This document shows, piece after piece, positions 1 through 11,779 of a DNA stretch of 64,000 nt. Every line of letters starts with the position of its first letter. The first letter of the stretch is position 1. Origin of the DNA: Bactrocera neohumeralis (Eukaryota > Arthropoda > Insecta > Diptera > Tephritidae). The notes under the pieces are model-generated. The model searched no databases, was not told where the DNA came from, and saw nothing but the letters and a program-made list of their open reading frames with translations. The stretch spans positions 36,690,370 through 36,754,369 of the forward strand of contig NC_065923.1 of NCBI RefSeq assembly GCF_024586455.1, given 5' to 3'. A program made the translations under genes and the position numbers.

Positions 1-859
1 TCTGCAAAAGGAATACAAAAGCGAAGGAGATGTGGGCAAAAAAAAACGAAAAATCGGAGTAACGATAAATTGGTTACACATCACACACAGTGTGGTTATG
101 ACAGGAGCAGGCAGCAGCAGCAGGCAACAACAACAGTAGCGCTTGTGGTAGCAGCAAAAGCGTTTTAAGATGACCACAGAGCGATAAGTGGTGCATTGGC
201 AGCGTGCAATTTCGGCGGCGTTTCATTTCGCTTCGATTTGACAACCGCACAAAGCAACGAATCACAACAACACTGTGGCCACAAACTGTCAAATCTATAT
301 ATGTATACATACATATATAGATAATATATGTAGGTAAGCATGTCTGCCGTTGCTAATACTTCAATTAGGCCACTGAACTGTTTGCATTGTCAGCTGACAG
401 ACGGACGCGGCTGTCCGCAGTTGGCGAGTGCTGTGTTTGAGACTTCGTCAGTCGGCGGCGACGGCGTTATCAACGCACAGCAATCGGACAATCGGATAAT
501 GATGTTGTATCTCGCACTCTCATCTTTTTTAAGTGGGTGAAGTTCAATGCAAGCGACCGTCAGAAGTGCAGAAAATCGAAGTGCCATGAAATGAGCTGCG
601 CTCGACAATTCGACGTGTCAATCTAAACGGATACAAGTAGATATTCTTATCACATGTTTAATAAAAAGGAGGAAATTAAGCTTTTAGCAACAAGGCTCGT
701 TAAATGAAAAGTTTGCTTAAAGAAATCTTGTCTCTAGATGTAGTCTGAATTTATATAGCATTTAACAATTCAAGCCGTCATTAAGTCGACTTATGGAACC
801 CGTTTACAATAAATATGGTTTTTGACAGCCAACTTCTGTGAGAAGTGAAGGCGCATGCG
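1..859. other. fng upstream intron, transposon-poor stretch
   Basis: This lies 5' of the first visible fng exon, so it is probably intron of fng. Positions 100-140 hold CAG/CAA runs, and 380-620 are less AT-rich than the surroundings. Short ORFs on both strands overlap each other here and match no family I know. I see no splice-flanked coding exon of fringe. It could hold enhancer sequence. Confidence 0.4.
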
Positions 860-1500
860 TGAGGTGGCTACGTCTCAGATGGTCCATCCGTTGAGTCCAA
901 TTTTTGAAGACTCGTTCGACTGGTAACTGGCGAATGACCCGCCTAATGTTTTGCTTCAAGAGATTGTGCGCATAGAGATCTTAGACTTTACATATCCCCA
1001 CAGGAAAAAGTCTAATGGACAAATATCACACGATGTTTGTGGTCAATGGACCACCAAAAAACGTGAAATTATCTGATCACCGAAGTGTTCAATAAATAAA
1101 TCCATTGATTGTTGCGATGTATGTGAAGTGGCGCCGTCTTGTTGAAACCTAATGTCGCCGAGATTACGAGCTTCAAATTCAGGCATCAAATAGTCGGTTA
1201 TCATGCGTCCCAAATGCGGCGATTTTGCTTGTTTACATACCTATTGAACCAGAAATGGACATCATCGCTGAACAAAATTTGGCTCGAAAGCATCGGATCT
1301 TTTTAGAACTTTTCAAAAGCCCATAGAGCATAGCGATGTCACTTGGAAAGTTCGAGTGACTTTAGTTCTTACACAAGTTGAGTTTTGTACGCTTTCAATT
1401 TAAGATCTCGACGTTAAATGCGCCAAGTCTTTACATATGTCAGTCCGAGTTGCAGCGAACGGCGCCGAATCGACTCTTCACGGTCTTCGTGCGAGCACAA
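860..1500 (-). mobile_element. DD41D (rosa-type) mariner remnant
   Basis: On the minus strand the sequence follows the mariner transposase found repeatedly in this window. The C-terminal end lies at 863-900 (the segment GGCTACGTCTCAGATGGTCC is shared with copies at 21.7, 30.96 and 37.1 kb), and the middle part extends to about 1500. Frames are broken by stops and indels, so it is inactive. It is nested in the fng intron. Confidence 0.75.
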
Positions 1501-1750
1501 GTAAGCATAAGAGAGATGCTGGAACACCTCTAAGCCATTGTCCAGCATTATCGGGAATATGTCCTAAATATCTAGCAGCTTCGCAGTTCAAGAACTAGAT
1601 GAAGTATCAAGCTTTGATATCAAAACGCTCTTAGGGTCGTTGACGTCGTGCTGAATACTTCACCTGAATTTAAATAGAGCCATCGCTAGCTTTACTAAAG
1701 ACCAATAGGTCTGTGTACGGCGTAACAGCCGGCCTAGCTTAAACTGCATC

Positions 1751-1800
1751 TGTTGAGGGTATTATAGCTTCGATGCAAACGAAGTTAACGTTTTTCCTTG
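1751..1800 (+). repeat. 3' end of the hairpin-ended dispersed repeat (family 1)
   Basis: Holds the family's 3' hairpin in degraded form (CTTCGATGCAAACGAAG) followed by TTAACGTTTTTCCTTG. It matches the end of the full copy at 40459-40967. Only the tail is present. Confidence 0.6.
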
Positions 1801-1805
1801 TTTTC

Positions 1806-2617
1806 CATGATATTAGTGGGCAAAATCGCTAAATTGGTGATGCATTCAAACACTTACTAGCCGAGAACCGCACGAATGAAAGAAATTGTCCGCAAGCGGG
1901 CATCGAAGTGACGAAGTGGCTGGACGCTGGTGCTTAGAACTATACCATTGTATTGTCCACTTGTGGTGAAAACCGTGTCCCCTGGCCGCTAGCTAACTGT
2001 AGACTCAGCGCAATTGCTATGCTACAACCAACTGATGTGGCAGACCGCAATTAGTTCGACATATTGTTGCACAAAAGTAAAACAATAAAAAGTTAAAAAA
2101 CAAAAACGTGAAACATTTGCAGCGTAATAAAAAAACGGCTGTTTTTCTGTGGCGTTGCTGTTAATGATGCCGCTCCAATTGCTGTCACTTGTTTCCTGTT
2201 TGCATTTTTCCGCTTGCACTCGAATAGCGCATGTGATTTTTGTTATTGCAACACAGTGTTGCGTTGGCTTTCGACTGATTAAACGCATTAAGCTGGGCGT
2301 TAAATGGTTTAATGTCTGTGAGTTTTTGCGTGTGAACACAACTGTACATACATATACCATATGTGTACATATATATCTACTGACGGATATGTACTCTTAT
2401 TGCTGTATTACATGTAGGTGTGTATATGTGTGTGTAAATTAGCCACGGTTTTTTCAACTTTCATAATTTTAATAGTAATCGAACATAATTGCTTTTTCAT
2501 AAAGGCTGTTTAAATTCGCAACAACAATGCATGACAACATTCACTAAAGTGGCCAATAATTAAGAATTTATAAAGAGCCAATCAATTGTGTGGAAAATGT
2601 TAACCAATAAAGGCGGC

Positions 2618-2649
<32 letters not shown>

Positions 2650-2899
2650 ATTCGTAATTAAATAGTTTTGCTTGGTCAACCGCACGGTGTTGCTTTTCTT
2701 TGAAATATAATTAATGTTAATATTTCTTAATTGCCACAAATATTTATTTAATATAGCTGTAATTATTGTAGCACATTCACTTTTGCAACACTTTTATAAC
2801 AGCAGTTCAGTTGCGCCATGCAGCGTGGGAAAATAAAGATCAGACTTATTAGAACAGAAACATAATTTATACTCTCCGTCTGTTCGCGGACCCACCACA
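1806..2899. other. fng intron, no gene seen
   Basis: AT-rich non-coding DNA. The two longest overlapping ORFs (around 2022-2442) are on opposite strands and look like chance. A TA/TG dinucleotide tract lies at 2618-2649. Nothing else is recognisable. Confidence 0.5.
2618..2649. repeat. (TA)n(TG)n microsatellite
   Basis: Eight TA units run directly into nine TG units. A simple, probably length-variable repeat. Confidence 0.9.
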
Positions 2900-3165
2900 C
2901 TTCTTCTTCTTCTATATTGGCGTAGACAGCGCTTAAAAGGTTATACTAGAGTTTACAGTCGTTTTCCTTTCGATGTTTGGCACCAATTGGAGACTCCAAG
3001 TGTAACCAGTTCCTTCTTCACCTGGTTTTTCCAACGGAGTGGAGGTTTTACTCTTCCTCCGACGAATACAGTGTCGAATACTTTCCGAGATGGACTATTT
3101 TCATCCATTCGAAGGACATGATCTAGCCAACTTAGTCGCTGTCTCTTAATTCGCTTGAACTCGAG
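2900..3165 (-). mobile_element. RTE-type LINE, 3' end fragment
   Basis: Read on the minus strand, this ends in an (AAG)n tail after a segment of the type ...TCGGCTATAA...GCGGTTTCTACGCC shared with the copies at 31.4, 33.8 and 45.3 kb. The inner part corresponds to the R-LRWLGHV-RMDE region at the end of the reverse transcriptase ORF. Truncated and broken. Confidence 0.7.
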
Positions 3166-3350
3166 TCAGTCAGTTTATATGGCAGCTCTATAGCTAACGT
3201 TCTATCTAAGCAATTTCTTCGGAGATTCTATCTGCGCCTTGATAATAACCCATGACAACTTTAGTGAAGATATCTCGTCCAATAAAAAGGTTTCCTATAG
3301 AAGAACTCGATTCTGATACTTTAGTTTGTAAGACAGCTTTATGATATCCA
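3165..3350 (+). repeat. family 1 repeat, internal module
   Basis: Contains the typical module text (TATGGCAGCTCTATAGCTAA, TTTCTTCGGAGATT, GTGAAGATATCTCG) seen in tandem at 17.3 and 53.0 kb. Degraded single module. Confidence 0.55.
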
Positions 3351-3366
3351 GGATGTTTACAAAATT

Positions 3367-3950
3367 TCAGTGGGACATCTTAAGAACTGTCGGACGAATT
3401 CGCGTATATAAGTACAGGCAGACGAGCTGACGAAGCGGAAGCTTCAGACATCTCAGAACACTGCACTCCGGACTATAACCGGATGCTTCTAGATGTCTGC
3501 TATCGAATATGTTATGTTTCCAATTATAGAGCATTAAGAGCTCCACTCCAAGCAATTTCTGCAGGGGTGTTTTCGCAGAAATCATAAACACCATCACCGA
3601 CTCCATCTCAGTGAATAGCGTACTTGGAGTCAAACAAGTTCCCATTGTAGACGTCGAGCTCGTGTTGCCGCTAGAATGAATAGTGACCCTTGCGCAGCTT
3701 TGTTCTTATTACTTACTTATTCAGAATCGACGCATACATACTATGTCCAGCATGCAACGAGTCGCCGCATGACTAACCACCTCTTTGTGAGCCCAGCTAA
3801 CTCTACACAGCTCACACCCCTCGCCCCATGGTCCGAACCTGTGGAAACAGCACGTTTTCTGGCTCTACCATTTTATGATCTCGATGACAACTTATCTAAA
3901 TCTTACCACCCTAACGGGGACGTTACAGCAACAGCAGACTGACATGCCTA
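3367..3950 (+). mobile_element. jockey-clade LINE, C-terminal end of ORF2
   Basis: In shifting plus frames the sequence gives the end of a jockey-type ORF2: a thumb segment around 3440-3560 like LQTSQNTALRTITGC, then TLAQLCS, and finally NHLFVSPANSTQLTPLAPW and SEPVETARFLALPFYDLDDN, which closes at 3942. The block is the well-known zinc-finger-like tail of these elements. Several stops and frameshifts make it a dead 5'-truncated copy inside the fng intron. Confidence 0.8.
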
Positions 3951-4628
3951 AATCGTCGCGCCGATCATTTATGTTTTTTTTTACAGAGTCTCCGACGTTT
4001 CCTTCGAAACAACAACCTGTGATTATTTACTCTCTTTGGAACGGATATTTTTATCCTCGAATAAAATACATTTCTTTAAATAAATACATATATTTTCTGT
4101 AAAAAAAAAAAGTTTTCAAAAAATTCTTAAAATCATGTCTCGAAAAACACATACTGGGAAAATGTCTAATAACTGTTTAACTTGGATTTGGGAAATCTGT
4201 CCCAATGCCAATGAACAGTAGGAATGTATGTATGTATAATCGTTTATCCACTTCCTGTTACTCCGTAATATATAACAAACCATTCGTATTTGTATGAGAA
4301 ACGGTTAACATCCAGAGTCATACGTCACCCGTTGGAGCTCTTAACTAAAATGAATATTTGTAGTACCACTAGAGGAGTGAGTACCAGGCATTAGCCGCAA
4401 TCGCACAAGTATCAAATTCAAATGTGTGAACGAACTATGCGAACGAGTGCCATTAGTCAGCGAATGAATGCAATTATGAGTGCGTGTGAATGACATAATT
4501 GAGCGATCTCGCGGTTATAGTAGAGCACATTTCCGCATTTATTGCCATCCGATGTTGTTTTAGATGTGAAAAGCGTTTACCGTTTATTCATATATACAAC
4601 TCACTTTTTTTTTTTTAATTTCTTACAG
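3951..4628. other. fng intron, end before DDD exon
   Basis: AT-rich intron with no gene. It ends in the polypyrimidine tract and acceptor of the fng exon (T-run at about 4605-4617, TTTCTTACAG). Confidence 0.6.
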
Positions 4629-4767
4629 GTGGTTTTGCCATTTCGATGACGACAACTATGTGAATGTTCCACGTTTGGTCAAACTCTTGGACGAGTACAG
4701 CCCTTCAGTTGATTGGTACCTCGGCAAGCCGAGTATTTTTTCGCCGCTGGAGATACATCTGGACAGT
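4629..4767 (+). CDS. fng: fng internal coding exon (DDD-site exon)
   Basis: The exon starts with one base that completes the upstream codon and then reads 46 codons, beginning WFCHFDDDNYVNVPRLVK and ending at EIHLDS. The acceptor is a long T-tract followed by TTTCTTACAG, ending at 4628. The donor is GTAAGT at 4768. The exon carries the DDD divalent-metal and UDP-sugar binding motif, which is essential for transferase activity in the family. Confidence 0.95.
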
Positions 4768-6300
4768 GTAAGTTTATTTATTATTGCTAACATGGAATCC
4801 AAAAATTTAATGAAACATTTTTATTCACAACAGTACCCCACAGCATCGCATAAAAACAAGACAGCGAGCGAGAAGATTTCTTTTTGGTTCGCAACTGGCG
4901 GCGCTGGCTTCTGTCTGAGTCGTGCGCTCACTATGAAAATGTTACCAATAGCCGGCGGTGGTAAATTCATTAGTATCGGGCGGAAAATACGATTTCCTGA
5001 CGACGTCACCATGGGCTTTATTATCGGTGAGTTGCTTTTCTTTCAATTAATTAAATGAATTTCTACTGAATAAGGGAACTTCCGTATAATTGAGACAGAG
5101 ACGGCACGGTAGTTACGTAGATGAAATAGTAGTTTATTTATCAGAGGCCTTAAGAAAATCTTCTGATGCCTGATAGCGTTTTTATAGTTGTCATTAGTGA
5201 AATAGTATTCGATACTTTTGTCGAACGGTGCCTGCTAAGCGCACGCGTGGTCCATTAGTGCTCGAACGCAGGAGCCAATGGGGATCGAACTCAGTGCCTA
5301 CCGTTATAGTCGATGCAACAATGCCTTCTCTGACAAGCTCATTGGCGACTCCGCTATGACCAGGCACTCAAACGAGTCCGATAATGAAGTAGGTCGAAGC
5401 TATTTCTAGTGATTACAGACACTTCTTGACTAGCTTTAAGCGCAAGGCAATCGAGTTTAGCGCTAGCATTGCAGTTCTGCTGTCGGAGTGAATGCTTATC
5501 TCCCTGAAAGAGGCTGCACTTCCATTACCACTACCAGCATTTCTGCCTAAAAATACTACAGCGGTCCCATATCCTACCGCTAAGATTGACAGATAGCACC
5601 TTATAGACGACTCCCTCCAACCAACACTCTTTTTTTTTTTATCCATCCTCCTCTTCTCCGAAGACTCCTTCCCAACCAAATGTCCCTCGTCGGTACTTGG
5701 GCTGAGTAGCCTCTGCGACGCAGTGATCAAAGTTTTCAGCAATTCCGTTGAAGGAGGATATAATTTTGGCGTAAGCTTGTTCGGACTGCTTAATATGCCC
5801 AGCTCCGCTGACCTTAGAGCACACTTCGCAGCATAATTTAGACTTGGGTCGGTCCTCAAAGCACCCTTTAATTATATTTTTTTACGTAATATGTAAACTC
5901 ATGGATAAAGCTTTTTTGTTCGATGAATATCTTCTTTAAAGTACATTACAACCACTACATTCCGGGATTTTAGAAATGTCTCGTTCCAATATAATGGATA
6001 ATCTCATTTCCATATAAGAGCTTAGTATATTACATGTAATTAAATTAATCTATTATTTTTACAGAACATCTATTAAAAGTGCCGCTGCGCATTGTCGAGA
6101 ACTTCCATTCGCATCTGGAGCCCATGGAGCACATACGTCCGGACACTTTTCCGGATCAGGTTTCCTTCAGCTATGCGCACATGCGAAATCAGTGGAATGT
6201 CGTCAAGGTGGACGGTTTCGATTTGGCAAAGGATCCAAAGCGCTTCTACTCGCTTCACTGCAAATTGTTTCCTTACTTCAGCTTTTGCCCACCCAGATGA
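4629..6300 (+). CDS. fng: fringe, beta-1,3-N-acetylglucosaminyltransferase, 3' half of the gene (three exons)
   Basis: Fringe is a Golgi type II glycosyltransferase that adds GlcNAc to O-fucose on Notch EGF repeats and so tunes Delta versus Serrate signalling at tissue boundaries. Three exons (4629-4767, 4834-5026, 6065-6300) join in frame to give the last 188 residues. That is a little under half of the protein, which in Drosophila is about 410 aa. Visible family marks are HFDDDNYVN (the DDD metal/UDP-sugar site), FATGGAGFCLSRA, GGGKFISIG, the PDDVTMGF segment thought to carry the catalytic base, NFHSHLEPME, and the cysteine-bearing tail SLHCKLFPYFSFCPPR. All junctions have AG acceptors and GT donors, and no stop interrupts the frame. 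The N-terminal membrane anchor and earlier catalytic exons are not in the window and must lie to the left. Identity is very secure; gene completeness cannot be judged. Confidence 0.96.
4834..5026 (+). CDS. fng: fng internal coding exon (catalytic core)
   Basis: Acceptor TTCACAACAG ends at 4833. The exon reads 64 codons plus one base, from YPTASHKNKTASEKISFWF to RFPDDVTMGFII, with donor GTGAGT at 5027. The intron before it is only 66 bp. The first ten residues form the variable loop of the family, and the FATGGAGFC and PDDVTMGF segments are the conserved core. Confidence 0.95.
5130..5860 (-). mobile_element. LINE ORF2 RNase H fragment in the last fng intron
   Basis: On the minus strand, SFREISIHSDSRTAMLAL is the RNase H core around the second catalytic Asp, and ELVREGIVASTITVGTEFD further along is the end of that domain (GHSGV-NE-ADELAR type). 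An intact 148-codon frame covers part (5413-5859), but stops elsewhere show decay. An RNase H domain points to an I/Loa-like clade rather than R1 or RTE. It is antisense to fng and is spliced out. Confidence 0.7.
6065..6300 (+). CDS. fng: fng terminal coding exon
   Basis: Acceptor TTTTTACAG ends at 6064. The split codon G|AA restores Glu, giving EHLLKVPLRIVENFHSHLEP, and the exon runs to SFCPPR and a TGA at 6298-6300. The preceding intron (5027-6064) is about 1.04 kb and holds an antisense LINE fragment. Confidence 0.95.
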
Positions 6301-7010
6301 TTCTGCTGAGACCTCGAGCGCACAGTAGACGCCAGCAAGAAACTTGCAGAAGTTTTGTAACTAAAACTCAAAACTGTGATGTAGATTAAGGTGTAAAAAA
6401 GATTCCCGTGTACATAAAAATATAAGTGTAGAGTTGGCCTTAAACACAACAAAAAACAAATTTAAAACGACAATAAATATTGCTAGCGAAATTTATGTCA
6501 TCATCGCAAGCAATCTTAAACTAATACTGTAATGATTACAAAAATGTATGTAAAATATAACAAATCAACACTTGTATTATAGATTATAAGCAGTGGCAAT
6601 AGTAAATTACTGAATTCTTCCAAAATATCTATTCTAATTAAGTGCTTCCTTTAATTCTTAAGAATTATGCTAGATGTTTTTTTTTTAGAATTTCTAGTCT
6701 CTGTAAGAGAATAAATGCAAACATATGTATATGCTTCAATGTTATTGTTGAAATTTGCGCAATATATTATATTCATTGTAAATATATAGTATCACATTTG
6801 TATATAGTAAGTATATACAAACAGAAAATTGGTAATTTTAGTCTTCCATTTGCATAAACTATTCCACAAAATCAGAAAAGCATTCACAAAGCAAAATACA
6901 TTTAGTCCTTATATACCTATTTAGCTATAAGTATAAAGAGGTGTGTTAAATATGTAGTTATAATGATTGATAATATATCTTTTAGACGGAAATAAAAACT
7001 TTGTGTTTTA
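6301..7010 (+). other. fng: fng 3' UTR with candidate poly(A) signals
   Basis: AT-rich, repeat-poor sequence directly after the fng stop. AATAAA hexamers stand at 6472-6477 and 6991-6996, and either could end the transcript. No ORF of note. The extent is inferred from the hexamers and not from transcript data. Confidence 0.55.
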
Positions 7011-7019
7011 CTTAATTGA

Positions 7020-8930
7020 CCGTGAGGCAAGAATACACTTTAAAGAGAAATTGTGTAACTAAAATCATCGCCGAACATTAGTATACGCTTTAAGTTAGCA
7101 TTAGAGGACATTGATACCTTCTCCTAAATAGGGAACGACTGAGCACTGATTTCTTGACTGTACTTAACCTCAGCCAATTTAATGGATGGCAGTGGCCGAG
7201 TAATCCATCTTAAACACGATCTTATTTTACATACACTTGATTGTTTGGACAAATCTCCGAAGAGAAAGGAATCAACTTATGTTGAATTAACTTCGTAAAG
7301 CTCTAGATTGATGAGATAACATTACAGCTCTTGCAAAAGATTTTCAACAATTAAAAGTGAAGAAAACATAGTCCCAAGATATCAGTTGTTTGAAACTTCA
7401 TTAAAATCAAACGGCCCAAAGAATTTTTTCTTCTTAAGTCTAGAGGCAATTAATAAAAAAGAAGCACTACATATTTTTACCATCCTTTTTTTATCATTTG
7501 TTTATTAAACTTACAAGTACACAAAATTAATTAAAAAAAAAAAAAAATTTTCGTCTAGTTATGCGTCCTTGAAGAAAAGGGAGAAAAAAGAGGCCGTGTC
7601 CTCATCGCCATGATTTCTACCCTTGTCGTCATCTGAAAAATAAAACAATGACAGATTCTTAATGAGTACGAGCTATGAGCTATGTCATGAAGCAGCAAAA
7701 CTAAAAAAAAAAATTTCATAACTAAATTTCGGCTGCTCAAAGATAAATTAATTCAAAAAAAAAAAGGTCGATTATTTAGCAAAACCGATAAAATTGGTTT
7801 CGATGACACCCAAAACCGATACAAATTCTGTTTCGAATATCAAACCAATATTATCTGAATTCATGACACCTACTACGTTTTTTGATCGGTTTCAATTCTG
7901 ATTCCGACAACTATCAGATTCCACAACACCCCTGATTGTAAATTTTAAATTTTTATTTTTTGGTGCTTCTAGTGATAGAGATATATTTAAAGAATATTCA
8001 TGCCAAATTTCAAATAAATAGACTGATTAGAACTTGAGATATTGTGGCTACCGCATCAAAAAAAAGGAGTTTTGAGGAAAACGCGTTTAAAGTTTTACGT
8101 TATACGATATTCGCTCAAACGGTCTAGTTGCCACGTCGCTAAAATGGCTATAACTTTGAAAATAATTTGAGTTTCGAAAAATCCTTTTAGGGAGATATTT
8201 TTGAATATCAAAGCTATCAAATTGTAGAAAAAAATTTTCGATTTTTTCAAATTTCTAGACTAGAATACCCATTTAAGAGAGAGAGCCATGACTTGATAAT
8301 GAAATAGTGAACAGTTATTGTTCATAAACCTATAGTGGGAAGATTTACTGCTTTAATTTTTGCATTTGTTTTTGTTTTGGTAATTTTTAGATATTTCTGC
8401 TAAAAATTTTATTTATCGGCATTACTATCAGAAACAAGCAAAGCATCTCAGCGCTGATAGATTTGAAAAACTACGATATCCAAATCGGACTTGGTTTCCA
8501 TAACCATCCTGAATGTGTTGCTGAAGATTGATATTCTCACGATACTAAACTTTAATATGTACTCAATGATGAGGTTGTACTTCACTCCATCATCCTGTTA
8601 GATATCCGAGACTTATCATCTTTTCCACAATTGAAAAAGCAAGATTCCACTATTGCCTGTGTTCCTGGCTGTTATAACATTAATTAGGTTATGTGTGTAT
8701 GGTTAGATTGCAGATCTGTCAGCATGGCGGGCGATCATACTTAGAGTCTTCTGTAGTCTTTTAAGAAGCTAAACAACTATCGGCAAAATCGTCCCGAAAT
8801 TATCAAAAAATGTTTAGGTATTTTATTTCTTTTTCCGCTATTTCACCTGGATGTCTAAAGATATGAGATAGCAGTTTTTGCCTTGGTTTGGCAAACGCAG
8901 CAAATTCGAGGAGGAAATGTTAAAATGATT
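7020..8930. other. intergenic, no gene seen
   Basis: AT-rich DNA after fng. 7765-7930 repeats related short units (CCGAT...GACACC) several times, which suggests a degraded tandem or inverted element. 7970-8280 reads like old repeat DNA. No protein family is visible on either strand. Confidence 0.45.
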
Positions 8931-8935
8931 CTATG

Positions 8936-9190
8936 TCAACTTCTTTCAAACAGTTGATGCCGCTGACATCCGATTAAATATTGATTCTTACTGCTTGAAG
9001 CCCTATCGAATGGTGTCCAGTTAGAACTCCTACAACCATGGAAAGATAGGTTACAGCATCCAAACCAATGAAATAACTCTACAGTAGAGATAATAGGCTC
9101 CACATTTCTTGAATAGTATTGGGCGCACAGCAGCGAACTCAAGTCTAATGTTGCTGCCCCATTATCGGAATAGATAGTCACCACTCAGAA
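8936..9190 (-). mobile_element. LINE ORF2 RNase H fragment
   Basis: The minus frame begins VTIYSDNGAATLDLSSLLC, the RNase H segment around the conserved Asp (compare HSDSRTAMLALNS at 5.5 kb), and continues to WTPFDRASS. The fragment joins directly to an RTE piece on its right. Confidence 0.65.
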
Positions 9191-9204
9191 AGAGGCTGCA
9201 CTGA

Positions 9205-9697
9205 TTTTCTTTTTCGTTTTCTTTACTGCCGTATACCCGCGGTTATAGCCAAGTTAATAAAAGCTCTTTCCAGCCGAGTGGAAGTCTTCTTCTTTCACCG
9301 TCGCTTACTGAATCGAAAACCTACAAAGCTTGAGTGTTTTCTTTCACCCGTACAATATATGTATAGCTGAGCTATGCCAATGTCGCCGTATAACTCATAC
9401 AGCTCATCGTTTCATCGACTGCGGTTCTCGCCGCTGCCAATGCGCAAAGTACCATACATTTTCCGCAAAACTTTTCTCTGAAACAGTTTAAGGGCGACTC
9501 AACATATGATGTCATGGTCCATGTCTCTGCACACTATAGCAGCACGGGCGTGATGAGGGACTTGTAGAGCTTGGTCTTTGTTCGTTATGAGAGGACTTTA
9601 CTTTTGAATTGAATCCTCAGTCTAAAGTGAAACCTGTTAGCAAGAGTGATTCTACATTAGATTTCAAGGCTGATCAAAAGTAGTGTCTTTTATCCGA
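9205..9697 (-). mobile_element. RTE-type LINE, 3' fragment
   Basis: Minus-strand copy of the RTE family: the degraded 3' end at 9205-9250 (CGGGTATAC / CCGCGGTTATAG segment), then the region matching 45.3-45.85 kb (YGTLRIGNS / R-F-GKF antisense of CCAATGCGCAAAGTACCATA). Broken frames. Confidence 0.65.
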
Positions 9698-9800
9698 GGT
9701 TGTGGTTTCTTTTTCATTGGAAGGACTTCCACATGGCGGGTTCCAAACCCAGCGCACAACCTCACTAGGCAAGTAGTATAGAGTTTTATGCACAGTGAGC
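9698..9800 (+). mobile_element. fragment of the SINE-like element (GGCGGGT family)
   Basis: Starts at ATCCGAGGTTGTGG and contains GGCGGGTTCCAAACCCAGCG, the same 5' part as in the complete copy at 14819-15177. Truncated. Confidence 0.55.
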
Positions 9801-10199
9801 CGCTTGTGAACAGACGCTGTAATTAGATTTCAGCGAACCCTTAAATTGAATATGTCGGAGGGGTTTTCTTTTAGCCGTGACCCCAGGCTTCACACAGATT
9901 GACTACTGCATCTTGTACAAGGGTTTCTCACATTTTCAGGGTGCGCGGAGAGAACGCAAGAATAGGAATTGGGTATAGTCCTATAAATATAACTAATTAG
10001 CCCAGAAACAAAATTATACCCTATTACACTCCCTCCGCCAGATCTATTGCTACCTTTATGACAGACACCTCCACTTGGAAGATGCTGCAATAGTAAAGAA
10101 ATCTAAAACTGGACATTGATCCATGCGTTAAAAAAGCTTTCAGCTCCTCTCCTTCAGCAAGTTCGTTCATACCATGCTTTTCTCGAAGGTATGTGAGCA

Positions 10200-10370
10200 G
10201 AGCAGAGATATCCAGTGCTAGGTTCGGCGACCAGGTTAGGTTAAATTGGATTAAAAGGCCGATCCTGTTATAAGCGCCAAAAGAGTCCTCGCTTGCAGGG
10301 CTTAGAACGCCGGTCCATTGTTATACCTAAAACACCAACAAAGGTTGAACTTACCACAAATAATATTCTA
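10200..10370. repeat. dispersed repeat fragment
   Basis: AGGTTAGGTTAAATTGG followed by GGGCTTAGAACGCCGGTCC looks like a piece of a dispersed retroelement. I cannot assign it to a family from sequence alone. Confidence 0.3.
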
Positions 10371-11770
10371 TAATGAAATTCGTGATAACTAGAGATCAAG
10401 CATTCCAAATGATATTTCCGCAACTGATATTAAAATAGCTTTGAACTCGAAGGTGATAAGGACGCACATCTCTATTTTGAGCACTCTCCTGGCAGACCAT
10501 TTTGAGATATTAATACCAGTTTCTGCAGGGATAGATGATAGCATTTTCTCATTTCAGTTCATAGTTTACCACTTCTTGGCATTTGGAAACCGAACTATAC
10601 CTGGTATTAATAGTTAGTACATATTTAAATATGTCCCACTTTTATGTAACTGCAATAATTCGACTTATTCTTGCCGTCGAGTGGTTATTGATTTCTGTAC
10701 GCGTGACCTTAGAGGTCAGTGGCTCAATGCTAAGCCATATCTACTTTTCGATTTGGCCAACTCTATTAAGTTATTTAAACAAATTGCCAACTGTATTGTA
10801 GTCTGATACAACAACAATAACAACTTGCATTGCAATCACAATTGTGAGTTTAGTTACAGTTACATATGTATGTACATATCAATGGCAGTACAATGGTGGA
10901 GAATGTGGCGACTAACTGGAGTGGGAAAATAAAGAATAAAACTCAAAGCAACAACAACTATCGACAATGTGTGTACTGCTTACAACGATTTTTACTCAAC
11001 TGAACACTTTGTTAGCGTGTAAAACCCTTTGGCTGCGATCCAACAGCGTAGCAGAGACCGAGTGCAGGCAGCGAGGCAATAGAAAGCTCATGCATACAGC
11101 CCACATGGGCGCTGCGAATTCGGAACGCTTGTGGAAAGACATATGTATGTATGTATGTATGAATGTGTTCACAAACGTACGGCATGTGCACGAAAATCGC
11201 TGCGCGTAACGGGCTGCTAAAAGTTTGTGCAACACACTGTTGTCGAAAGCAAACAACAGAAAGGCAACAACACGCCGCCAACAACAACGAAACAATCAGC
11301 AAAGTTTTGTAGCAAATAGAGCGGCAGCGCCAGCATTGTGCCACACTTGGCGTTGATAGGCTGACACGCGAATTCGACACAACCACTTGGGCACACCGCC
11401 ACCTCCCCGCATTCATCAACTTCAGCGCGTCTTGTTGCAGCGGCGACACAGTGTTGTTCCACCGAATTTCGTGCAGAAATCAAAAAGTTGTTAAGTTGCC
11501 CCATTCAACAAATACAAATGTACTGGTGTGTGGCGCGAAAGTAGTTTTAGCAACGAAAATGCGGGTGAAACTGGATAGGGAAACCACCCGCAACTGTGTA
11601 TTAAATAAATATCTGTGAGTATGCTTGATCTAGCAATGCAACAATGAAAATGAAAAAGAGGGCACATGTATACACATAGCAGCCCAGTAAGAAATACAAT
11701 TGTATGGAATCTATCAACCATTTGCTTGAAGGCATTCGCTTAGCATTCAATTGTGTATTTTTAAGCGTCT
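10371..11770. other. intergenic; transposon-poor island at 10.95-11.52 kb
   Basis: 10950-11520 is less AT-rich and free of recognisable transposon sequence, with many CAACAA/GTTGTTG runs. Overlapping ORFs on the minus strand (up to 145 codons) are cysteine-rich and low in complexity and fit no family. It may be regulatory or an untranslated exon; nothing decides. Confidence 0.35.
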
Positions 11771-11779
11771 AGTCGAAAA

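Noticed and set aside
340..540. 66-codon plus ORF considered as an early fng exon
   Set aside because: Does not match any part of fringe that I know and lacks a convincing splice site in phase.
5413..5859. 148-codon minus ORF as a host gene inside fng
   Set aside because: Its conserved part is a LINE RNase H motif and the rest is frameshifted element DNA.
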